Positions 1-4,638 of a stretch of DNA of 6,371 bases are shown here, piece after piece (position 1 is the first letter of the stretch; every line of letters starts with the position of its first letter). This DNA comes from Candidatus Bathyarchaeota archaeon (GTDB taxonomy: Archaea; Thermoproteota; Bathyarchaeia; Bathyarchaeales; Bathyarchaeaceae): positions 1-6,371 of the forward strand of contig JAOUPL010000067.1 in the NCBI GenBank assembly GCA_029879825.1, in the 5' to 3' direction. A model generated the notes under the pieces. The model was given only the letters and a program-made list of their open reading frames with translations. It was not told the DNA's origin and searched no databases. The position numbers and the translations under genes are program-made.

Positions 1-263
1 TTTTCGGTCAGTTTCAGAGTTTTTGGGTTGAATTGGGATGCTCCAAAGGTGTCTCGCGCCTTCACTGCGTAGCCGTCCACGGCAGAGCGATCAAAAGGAG
101 GCAGATCGTTTTTGGCTTGGATGTCTTCTGCCGTGACCCGTCCTAATGCTGCGTGAAGTGGGATTTGTTCAGACGCCAACCTTTCTGGTTTAAGTTTTCT
201 GAGGAGGAGTAAGAGTGCTTCGTCGATGTTTGTGAGCTTTTCAAATCCTTTAAGCCGCGTCAA
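1..263 (-). CDS. moeA: Molybdopterin molybdenumtransferase MoeA, N-terminal part (cut by left window edge)
   Basis: MoeA inserts molybdate or tungstate into adenylylated molybdopterin, the last step of molybdenum/tungsten cofactor synthesis in the cytoplasm. The minus frame is open from codon TTG at 263 to the window edge and gives 87 residues. It starts MTRLKGFEKLT (TTG read as Met), the usual opening of archaeal MoeA. It continues with LGRVTAEDI (residues 40-48) and the family signature LPPFDRSAVDGYAVKARD (residues 54-71), including the conserved Asp58, Asp63 and Gly-Tyr pair. The remaining domains lie left of the window. No ATG or GTG occurs in frame between the upstream stop codon at 339-341 and this TTG, so TTG is the best start; the ribosome site before it is weak (a GGGA about 8 nt away). 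The gene follows the endonuclease IV-like gene after 75 nt on the same strand. The family call is firm; the exact start is less so. Confidence 0.9.
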   Translation of the reverse strand, partial: MTRLKGFEKLTNIDEALLLLLRKLKPERLASEQIPLHAALGRVTAEDIQAKNDLPPFDRSAVDGYAVKARDTFGASQFNPKTLKLTE

Positions 264-338
264 AGTTTGGTCCCACAGAGAGCAAGAGAGTATGCATAGA
301 AAAAGATATCGTAAGCAGGGGTAGCCGCATGATGGACG

Positions 339-1214
339 CTAACGTTTGCTTTTCTCTTCCATCTTCTTTAACACGATGTCTCGCATCTTTTGAGCGTCCA
401 CATCAAGAATGGGGCTTTCGCTGATTATGACGGGTGTCAAACCAAGTTCTGCGATGAGGGAGGCCAAGGGCTCAAAGGGGGGTCCATACTCGATTTCATC
501 CATGATGTGATGGCGTTTTTCTCCTTTGGCCGTGAATTCAACAAGGGTGTAGTGACAGTGCAGGTTTTTCATTGCTTTGGTTCCCAGCTGCTTCTCAATG
601 GTGTCCAACGCTTTCCTAAAGTCGTCTAATGTCTTCATTTTACCGCCTTCTCTGGCGTGAATATGAGCCCAGTCTATCACCGGCTCCGTCAACTCCACAC
701 TTTCACACAATGTTAATATCTCATCCAAACTTCCAAGCTGTGAAAGTTTTCCGGTTGTTTCAGGACCAAGATGCACCTTGGTTATTTGAAGCGCCCTCAT
801 GGACTCTACTACCTCGCTCATCGCCTTCACGCAGAGTTCAAGAGATTCCTGAGGGGATCTCTTGCCATAGAATCCGGGGTGAAAGACCACCACGTGAGCA
901 TCCATCCAATCCGCAGCCCTTACACAGGCAAGTAAACGTTCTTTACTTTTCATTATGGTTTCCTCGTCGCCGCATAAGTTGACGAAGTAGGACCCATGAA
1001 CCGTCAACCACACGTCATGCTGTTTGGCATTGATTCCCAGTTTTTCTGCGTCATCCTTTTTCATCTGAGGCTTGGGTCCCCAACGAACAGCCTGATACTC
1101 AAAGGCGTCTAACCCCTCGTCATGAAGGTATCTGGGTACTTCAAAAACTGGACTTTTGAGCACCCTAAAACCTGAAGGACCCCCAGCTGGACCGAACCTT
1201 GGCCTATCGGCCAT
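339..1214 (-). CDS. Endonuclease IV-like TIM-barrel protein (AP endonuclease family 2)
   Basis: The 291-residue length and motif order match the endonuclease IV / xylose-isomerase-like barrel, whose best-known members cut DNA 5' to abasic sites in base excision repair using a three-metal centre. Visible landmarks in order: GPAGGPSG (8-15), VHGSYF with His73, VVVFHPGFYG with His112, HLGPETTGK with Glu152, VIDWAHIHA with Asp181 and His184, HCHYTLVEF with His219/His221, GEKRHH (231-236) and IISESP with Glu266. These correspond to E. coli Nfo ligands H69, H109, E145, D179, H182, H216, H231 and E261. The segment equal to Nfo D229-R-H231 reads K-R-H here, so the D229 ligand is not obvious; nearby Glu232 might serve instead. 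From memory, the GE..H form belongs to an archaeal subfamily, so the substrate may be an abasic site or something else. The ATG at 1214 has a good GGTGAT site. Upstream, 59 nt separate it from the membrane-protein gene. Confidence 0.85.
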   Translation of the reverse strand: MADRPRFGPAGGPSGFRVLKSPVFEVPRYLHDEGLDAFEYQAVRWGPKPQMKKDDAEKLGINAKQHDVWLTVHGSYFVNLCGDEETIMKSKERLLACVRAADWMDAHVVVFHPGFYGKRSPQESLELCVKAMSEVVESMRALQITKVHLGPETTGKLSQLGSLDEILTLCESVELTEPVIDWAHIHAREGGKMKTLDDFRKALDTIEKQLGTKAMKNLHCHYTLVEFTAKGEKRHHIMDEIEYGPPFEPLASLIAELGLTPVIISESPILDVDAQKMRDIVLKKMEEKSKR

Positions 1215-1217
1215 TAC

Positions 1218-1223
1218 ATCACC
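1218..1223 (-). promoter_or_regulatory. Ribosome binding site of the endonuclease IV-like gene
   Basis: On the minus strand GGTGAT lies 3 nt before the ATG at 1214-1212. It matches the archaeal anti-Shine-Dalgarno sequence (GGAGGTGATC complement) and supports this ATG as the start. Confidence 0.65.
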
Positions 1224-1273
1224 ATTTCGTTAATTGGCGGCACACACGTAGATAACTGCTTGGTTGAGAGTGT

Positions 1274-2125
1274 TTATCTTGGTTTGCGGATGCGATACAT
1301 GCGGGAGGTATATTCTCCATACGCTAGGGCTACGATTGCGGAGATCCATGCCGCAGCGTTCTGACAAAGGGTGTATTTCCACACGAGATCGACGTTGGTT
1401 AGAGGCCCCGTCATAGATGATCCCAATCCTTCAATGGCGTTTCTGAAGCCTGGGGCTACAGCACGGAGTGCTCCATCTATAGCTGACGCCAACCAGCCTA
1501 TTGGAGACAAGGCTTGCGCTAACCCTTTTGATGTCTCGATCGTTTTCAACACGAACCCGTGGAAAGATGGATTTGCGCTGTAGAGCCCAATGGCTAGGTT
1601 GTGAAACAGATTCGGATACACCAATATGTACAAGGCAAGAACGGACACCAAGAAAACTGTTAGAACAGTTGCGGTGCTTTTGACGGCGGCTCTCGCGAAG
1701 AAAAGTCGTTGCTGCACGTACGAAACTCCACGGATTCGAAGAAAAGCGGCACCTATTCGACGGAAAAAGTTTCTGAACGACTTGAAACGCGTTTTCCGCG
1801 CCCTTCGAGGCTGTCTTCTATGCGTTTCCAACGGCTTCTTTGCTGGCAATGTTCTACGAGGCATCACGGCTACGTATTTTGTGAGATACGCCCAACTTGA
1901 AATAAGGACAAATATCACACCGACGGGCATGAGATGAAATAGGGGGCTGATGGTTATGGTGAAAAATCTGAATGCAAAATTGTCCGTTAAGCCGGAGAAC
2001 GTGAAAAAATAGACCATAAGACACTCGAAGAGGAAGGCTAGGGCAAAGAATAGCACTATTGCGACAAATCCTTTTGGAGCAGTCCACCTGAAAATCAAGC
2101 GTTTCCATCGTTCCTCAGACGCCAC
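1274..2125 (-). CDS. Unrecognised four-helix membrane protein with a highly basic cytoplasmic loop
   Basis: I do not recognise a family. From the GTG at 2125 the product has 283 residues, with hydrophobic segments at about 20-42, 61-84, 149-171 and 251-269. Between the second and third lies a loop (about 89-140) packed with Arg and Lys, for example RRQPRRARKTRFKS. The C-terminus RMYRIRKPR is also basic. By the positive-inside rule both ends and the basic loop face the cytoplasm. The roughly 80-residue stretch 172-250, rich in Gly, Ala, Ser and Pro, would face outside. No catalytic or transport motif is visible. The frame is open up to a GTG pair at 2158-2153, which would add 11 residues (294 total). 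I prefer GTG 2125 because GGGTGA stands 5 nt before it, while no ribosome site precedes 2158. The gene lies downstream of the zinc-ribbon gene and upstream of the endonuclease IV-like gene on the same strand. Confidence 0.75.
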   Translation of the reverse strand: MASEERWKRLIFRWTAPKGFVAIVLFFALAFLFECLMVYFFTFSGLTDNFAFRFFTITISPLFHLMPVGVIFVLISSWAYLTKYVAVMPRRTLPAKKPLETHRRQPRRARKTRFKSFRNFFRRIGAAFLRIRGVSYVQQRLFFARAAVKSTATVLTVFLVSVLALYILVYPNLFHNLAIGLYSANPSFHGFVLKTIETSKGLAQALSPIGWLASAIDGALRAVAPGFRNAIEGLGSSMTGPLTNVDLVWKYTLCQNAAAWISAIVALAYGEYTSRMYRIRKPR

Positions 2126-2130
2126 AATAC

Positions 2131-2136
2131 TCACCC
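2131..2136 (-). promoter_or_regulatory. Ribosome binding site deciding the membrane-protein start
   Basis: On the minus strand GGGTGA is 5 nt upstream of GTG at 2125-2123. This favours 2125 over the upstream in-frame GTG codons at 2158 and 2155. The alternative reading is a short-leader start at 2158. Confidence 0.5.
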
Positions 2137-2176
2137 GACGGTAGTTTCCATTCACCACTTGATCATTTTCTTACGC

Positions 2177-2190
2177 ATCTTACTTAGGAT
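2177..2190. promoter_or_regulatory. Candidate operator: 14-bp near-palindrome, copy 1
   Basis: On the plus strand the site reads ATCTTACTTAGGAT, matching the perfect dyad at 2623-2636 in 12 of 14 positions. It lies between the TATA-like box at 2201-2209 and the membrane-protein start, about where transcription would begin, which is a place where a bound repressor would act. No regulator is identified. Confidence 0.35.
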
Positions 2191-2200
2191 AACAATCTTC

Positions 2201-2209
2201 TTATTAATG
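2201..2209 (-). promoter_or_regulatory. TATA-like element for the membrane-protein gene
   Basis: The minus strand reads CATTAATAA in the 174-nt gap after the zinc-ribbon gene. Transcription would begin near 2178, leaving a leader of about 50 nt to GTG 2125, or about 20 nt to GTG 2158. The match to the archaeal TATA consensus is only moderate. The remainder of this gap shows nothing else except a short T-run (plus strand 2299-2306) that could weakly terminate the zinc-ribbon transcript. Confidence 0.3.
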
Positions 2210-2332
2210 TTGACTCGCTTTCTTTGATCTCGGCTAAATGCTTGGGCGTAGGTAACGAGTATTGCGAGTCTAAAATTCAGAGAGAAGTATGGAACAAGAA
2301 AAACGTTAGGGCACGTTTGTCTTCTTTCTCTG

Positions 2333-2545
2333 TCACCCAAGTCCTCGAGCGTATTTTCTGTAAGGATGAGAGTAGGCACTTCCATGTGAAGCAGGCAAGG
2401 GAAATTCGTGGCCACATTTTGGGCACTTTGCCATGCCGCATTGAACGAGAGAAGGGCATCCGGAACATGCGAAGGTTCTGCCGTAGCTTATGTCGAAGGT
2501 GAAGCCACATTTAGGACATTGAATTATTCGCTTTTCTTGAGACAC
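2333..2545 (-). CDS. Small cysteine-rich zinc-ribbon protein
   Basis: This 70-residue protein carries seven cysteines: CPKCG at 10-14, CSGC at 27-30, Cys36, and CPKCGHEFPLP at 41-51. The two CPKCG knuckles flank a central ACSGCP element, so it likely binds one or two zinc ions; an iron-sulfur cluster is possible. The last 20 residues (SHGSAYSHPYRKYARGLG) are rich in Tyr, Arg and Gly and look unstructured, so they may be a contact tail. The start is GTG at 2545, preceded by AAGTGATC, a fair ribosome site. The ordered cysteine pattern shows the frame is real, unlike the overlapping open frames on both strands here. From memory, similar Cys-rich proteins occur near ferrous-iron (Feo) transport genes in archaea. 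Nothing in this window confirms that link, so I give no function. Confidence 0.75.
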   Translation of the reverse strand: MSQEKRIIQCPKCGFTFDISYGRTFACSGCPSLVQCGMAKCPKCGHEFPLPASHGSAYSHPYRKYARGLG

Positions 2546-2592
2546 GACAGATCACTTCGGTTTGATTTTCAGAAAAGGGATTCGCTCATCGC

Positions 2593-2601
2593 ATTATTAA
2601 A
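2593..2601 (-). promoter_or_regulatory. TATA-like element for the zinc-ribbon gene
   Basis: The minus strand reads TTTAATAAT. It stands about 50 nt before GTG 2545, so transcription would start near 2570 and give a leader of about 25 nt. The 14-bp dyad at 2623-2636 lies about 21 bp upstream of the box. Confidence 0.4.
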
Positions 2602-2622
2602 GGATTATGGGAAACGTATTCT

Positions 2623-2636
2623 ATCCTATTTAGGAT
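2623..2636. promoter_or_regulatory. Candidate operator: perfect 14-bp dyad, copy 2
   Basis: ATCCTATTTAGGAT is a perfect inverted repeat with 6-bp arms (ATCCTA/TAGGAT) around TT. It lies upstream of the zinc-ribbon TATA-like box, and a 12/14 copy occurs at 2177-2190 before the next gene of the same strand. The symmetry suggests a dimeric regulator. The identity of the regulator is unknown. Confidence 0.4.
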
Positions 2637-2691
2637 TTGTTCAGGTACACAGATTTTTTACATATACCATGAATTGTTTTATATGTGGAGC

Positions 2692-2733
2692 ATTTTTTAG
2701 ATACGTCTCACAAAAGCAAACGTATGAAAAAAT
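2692..2733. repeat. Imperfect inverted repeat (two-part stem, 13-nt loop)
   Basis: The outer arms ATTTTTT (2692-2698) and AAAAAAT (2727-2733) pair. After a small asymmetric bulge (AG opposite G), the inner arms ATACGT (2701-2706) and ACGTAT (2720-2725) pair around a 13-nt loop. This makes 13 paired positions in a 42-nt element. No T-run follows the 3' arm on either strand, so it does not look like an intrinsic terminator. It could be a protein-binding dyad or a leader structure. Confidence 0.4.
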
Positions 2734-2751
2734 ATGAATCCTTCCTCCACA

Positions 2752-2761
2752 AAATTTTAAA
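2752..2761 (+). promoter_or_regulatory. TATA-like element for the TackOD1 gene
   Basis: AAATTTTAAA contains the archaeal TATA core TTTTAAA. Transcription would start near 2783, giving a leader of about 60 nt before the ATG at 2846. A further TATA-like word (TTTTATAT, 2677-2684) lies upstream. Confidence 0.4.
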
Positions 2762-2834
2762 TGACTATGAAGCATAACTATGTCCGTTGGAAAAGAAGGG
2801 ATAAGAAAGGCTTCCTAGATCGCAAGTCAGAAAA

Positions 2835-2838
2835 GGAG
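2835..2838 (+). promoter_or_regulatory. Ribosome binding site of the TackOD1 gene
   Basis: GGAG within AAAAGGAGAA sits 7 nt before ATG 2846 and fixes that codon as the start. Confidence 0.6.
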
Positions 2839-2845
2839 AAAGCCC

Positions 2846-3829
2846 ATGTCGAAAGCCTCGAAAGATCAGCGGATTAAACTTTACAAAGACCATAACGTGC
2901 AGTTGCTTACTAGCAAGTTTGTGAGCGGTGAGCTTAGTAAATTGAATCCGGTTTATGATCATAAGTACGGTTATAGATATCCTGTCGTTGATGCGATCGT
3001 GGGCGATCCCTCCAGCACCGACGAACTTTTGCAGAGCCTGTCTGAGGCTGGTATTCTGAAGAGGGAGCTTTACGACAAGATTGTCTATTGTCCATCTTGT
3101 AATACAGCGAACGTTTCTATGCATTACTGCTGCCCCCACTGCAGGTCCTTTGATGTCAGAAAGAGCGCGTTAATTGAACATATACAATGTGGATACATCG
3201 ACACAGAAGAAAAATTCCGAAAAGACGATAGACTTGTCTGCCCAAGATGCCGCAAAGAACTGACTAAACCAGACATAGACTATCACAAAGCTGGAGTGTG
3301 GTGCACTTGTAATGAATGTAGCAAAAGTTTTGACATTGCGGTTCCAGCCCATTTTTGTCGTGACTGCCGCCGAAATTTCACGTTTGAAGAAGCCCTCTAC
3401 AAAGACGTGTACTCCTACAGTTTGACCCCTGAAGCCATGAAAGAGGCGACCTTGGGCTGGATTCTGATCGCTCCTATGAGGGAGTTCTTGGAAAGTCGTG
3501 GATTCGAAGTGGAAAGCCCTGGCTTCTTGAAGGGAAAATCCGGCGCAAGTCACATGTTTGACATAACTGCTTCTCCCGCTGGAGTGAAACGAAACCTAAC
3601 TGTGATCGACCTTGCAACCTCAACGGATGACGTCGCTTCTGAGCAGCCGGTCATTGCTATGTTCGCTAAGATTTATGATGTTTCCCCAGACAGGGCGTGC
3701 TTGGTTGCGATTCCAAGGATGAGTGAAAACGGAAAGAAGTTGGCAGCCCTTTACAAGATACAGTTGGTTGAGGCGAAGGATCCGAAAGGGGTAATAGAAG
3801 CGTTTGAGAAGGTTTGTATGAAGGAATAG
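2846..3829 (+). CDS. TackOD1 zinc-binding protein with C-terminal restriction-endonuclease-like domain
   Basis: The 327-residue protein has three parts. Residues about 35-80 resemble a winged-helix lead-in (ELLQSLSEAGILKRELYDKI). Residues 82-174 carry a series of zinc knuckles: C82-x2-C85, C96-x2-C99, H112/C115 in IEHIQCGYI, C132-x2-C135, C155-x2-C158 and C171-x2-C174. This order matches TackOD1, known as an output domain of response regulators in TACK archaea. Residues about 200-326 look like a PD-(D/E)XK-type fold: GFEVESPGFLKGKSGASH, then FDI with Asp239, then LTVIDLA with Asp255. The expected catalytic Lys of (D/E)xK is Ala257 here, so the domain may bind rather than cut nucleic acid, unless another Lys such as Lys275 takes the role. 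There is no receiver domain. A cytoplasmic, nucleic-acid-linked or signalling role is inferred. The gene has its own promoter and ends one base from the convergent pilin gene. Confidence 0.8.
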   Translation: MSKASKDQRIKLYKDHNVQLLTSKFVSGELSKLNPVYDHKYGYRYPVVDAIVGDPSSTDELLQSLSEAGILKRELYDKIVYCPSCNTANVSMHYCCPHCRSFDVRKSALIEHIQCGYIDTEEKFRKDDRLVCPRCRKELTKPDIDYHKAGVWCTCNECSKSFDIAVPAHFCRDCRRNFTFEEALYKDVYSYSLTPEAMKEATLGWILIAPMREFLESRGFEVESPGFLKGKSGASHMFDITASPAGVKRNLTVIDLATSTDDVASEQPVIAMFAKIYDVSPDRACLVAIPRMSENGKKLAALYKIQLVEAKDPKGVIEAFEKVCMKE

Positions 3830-3830
3830 G

Positions 3831-4238
3831 CTACCCTGAACAGACTGCGATGTTTCCTCTTTCTGTTACAACCTTGACCGTATATTGGTCGTCAGGTAAA
3901 GAGATATCAGCGCGAAGATAGGTTATGGTCTCTGCTGAATTTACGAAAACGTTTATGTCGTAGCGCTGATGGTTCGTTGAATTGATTATCCACAATGAAA
4001 CCAGATGGGAGGTTAAGGCTCCTTCGTTTTTGAAAGTGAAACTCGTCCCGTTGATTTCAGTGCCACGTTCAACGTTGGTTATGATTATGTCCTCTTTCAT
4101 TTTCTCCCAGTCCAACTGGTTCATTTCGTAGCCCCATAAAACGATGTTCGCTATGATGGCTACAACAATTACTAGGCTGAGTACGACGACGATTATGTTG
4201 CTGACGCCACGCCTATCCTGTTTAAGACGGAGATTCAT
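3831..4238 (-). CDS. Archaeal type IV pilin-like protein (second pilin)
   Basis: From ATG 4238 the 135-residue product begins with an 11-residue basic leader ending QDRRG. A hydrophobic helix VSNIIVVVLSLVIVVAIIAN follows directly. This is the class III signal peptide of archaeal pilins and archaellins, cut after Gly by a PibD/EppA-type peptidase, with the helix then packing in the filament core. The remaining roughly 95 residues form predicted beta strands (SFTFKNEGALTSHLVSLWI) and end in YTVKVVTERGNIAVCSG. The other pilin has the same YxxxxVTxRG pattern, so the two are paralogues. A TTG at 4250 would add four residues, but the ATG gives the normal leader length. The gene overlaps the upstream pilin by 17 nt and is last in the operon. 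Whether it is a major or minor pilin, or an archaellin-like subunit, cannot be told. Confidence 0.82.
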   Translation of the reverse strand: MNLRLKQDRRGVSNIIVVVLSLVIVVAIIANIVLWGYEMNQLDWEKMKEDIIITNVERGTEINGTSFTFKNEGALTSHLVSLWIINSTNHQRYDINVFVNSAETITYLRADISLPDDQYTVKVVTERGNIAVCSG

Positions 4239-4638
4239 AGTAATCCACAACCTTGGTTCCCCTAATGGTTACAATGTTAATGTGATATACCGAGTTGGGA
4301 CTCCAACTGTAAGTGACGTTTAACCAGCCGTGTTTGTTTTCTTCTAACCTAAGAGGCGTTAATGATCGGGGTGTGTGATCTACGTATACGGCGACTATCT
4401 TAAGGGAAACTTTGCCCACGTTGCGAAGATAGATCGAAATTTTTCCAGTTGTGAACCAGACGTCCTCTACGATGAAGCGTTCGCCCATAGTGTCATGGAG
4501 ATTATCTGTGATAACATACGTGGCTGTTATGGCGATTGACATGGCGGCGACCGCGATAACCATTAACAAGAGGTTGCTCAAGACAGGGGTTATTCCCCTT
4601 CTGTTATGTGGTAGGTTTCTCACTGACTCCACCGTCAC
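4222..4638 (-). CDS. Archaeal type IV pilin-like protein (first pilin)
   Basis: The 138-residue frame shows a class III signal peptide: HNRRG (11-15) followed by ITPVLSNLLLMVIAVAAMSI. The ITPVLxxLLLxVIAVAA style is characteristic of archaeal type IV pilin N-termini, and PibD/EppA-type cleavage is expected after Gly15. The C-terminal part has beta-strand character (KISIYLRNVGKVSLKIVAVYVD) and near the end YHINIVTIRG, mirrored in the neighbouring pilin. GTG 4638 overlaps the upstream stop codon as GTGA, the same kind of 4-nt overlap as at the previous junction. An in-frame GTG at 4623 is preceded by GGTGGAG and would give a 10-residue leader (MRNLPHNRRG), matching the 11-residue leader of the other pilin, so the shorter form (133 residues) may be the true one. 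The gene is third in the operon as visible. Confidence 0.83.
   Translation of the reverse strand: MTVESVRNLPHNRRGITPVLSNLLLMVIAVAAMSIAITATYVITDNLHDTMGERFIVEDVWFTTGKISIYLRNVGKVSLKIVAVYVDHTPRSLTPLRLEENKHGWLNVTYSWSPNSVYHINIVTIRGTKVVDYYESPS
4627..4633 (-). promoter_or_regulatory. Possible internal ribosome site for the first pilin
   Basis: GGTGGAG on the minus strand lies 3 nt before the in-frame GTG at 4623. It supports a pilin start five codons inside the longest frame; the overlapping GTG at 4638 has no such site. Confidence 0.35.

Larger units (their letters stand above)
2546..2845. other. Divergent control region between zinc-ribbon and TackOD1 genes
   Basis: This 300-nt AT-rich gene-free stretch separates genes transcribed away from each other. 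It holds a TATA-like box for each direction (2593-2601 minus, 2752-2761 plus), a perfect 14-bp dyad (2623-2636) and a hairpin-like dyad (2692-2733). It also has a weaker 7-bp inverted pair ACATATA/TATATGT (2660-2666 and 2680-2686), which encloses TTTTATAT, a further TATA-like word. Two very short frames, ATG 2724 (17 codons) and ATG 2780 (12 codons), have no ribosome site or recognisable product. No tRNA or other structured RNA was recognised. Confidence 0.6.

Noticed and set aside
1371..1937. Several plus-strand open frames opposite the membrane-protein gene
   Set aside because: They overlap each other in different frames and lack domains or ribosome sites. The minus frame gives a membrane protein consistent with the positive-inside rule.
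2152..2415. Minus-strand open frame of 87 codons that could continue the zinc-ribbon gene by frameshift
   Set aside because: The zinc-ribbon frame ends naturally after a plausible short tail. The 87-codon frame shows no domain, has Lys-rich low-quality composition at its end and overlaps the promoter of the next gene.
2277..2510. Minus-strand open frame of 77 codons overlapping the zinc-ribbon gene
   Set aside because: It lacks ordered motifs. The other minus frame (2545-2333) carries a regular CPKCG/CSGC/CPKCG pattern, so this one is a shadow.
2560..2595. Possible C/D box guide RNA on the minus strand (GCGATGA ... CTGA)
   Set aside because: The C box has one mismatch, and no convincing second box pair follows. 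The segment overlaps the predicted promoter and leader of the zinc-ribbon gene.
2224..2737. Plus-strand open frames at 2224-2502 and 2408-2737
   Set aside because: Both are antisense to the zinc-ribbon gene or run through the AT-rich control region, and neither product has recognisable motifs.
2724..2818. Mini-frames MKKYESFLHK... (2724-2777) and MSVGKEGIRKAS (2780-2818) before the TackOD1 gene
   Set aside because: They are too short to judge, with no ribosome site. The second starts near the predicted transcript start and could be a leaderless uORF, but nothing beyond position supports it.
2765..3139. Minus-strand open frame of 124 codons opposite the TackOD1 gene
   Set aside because: It is antisense to a clear multi-CxxC protein with its own ribosome site, and no motif supports it.
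3170..3553. Minus-strand open frame of 127 codons opposite the TackOD1 gene
   Set aside because: It is a shadow of the cysteine-rich coding region, with composition explained by the complementary codons.
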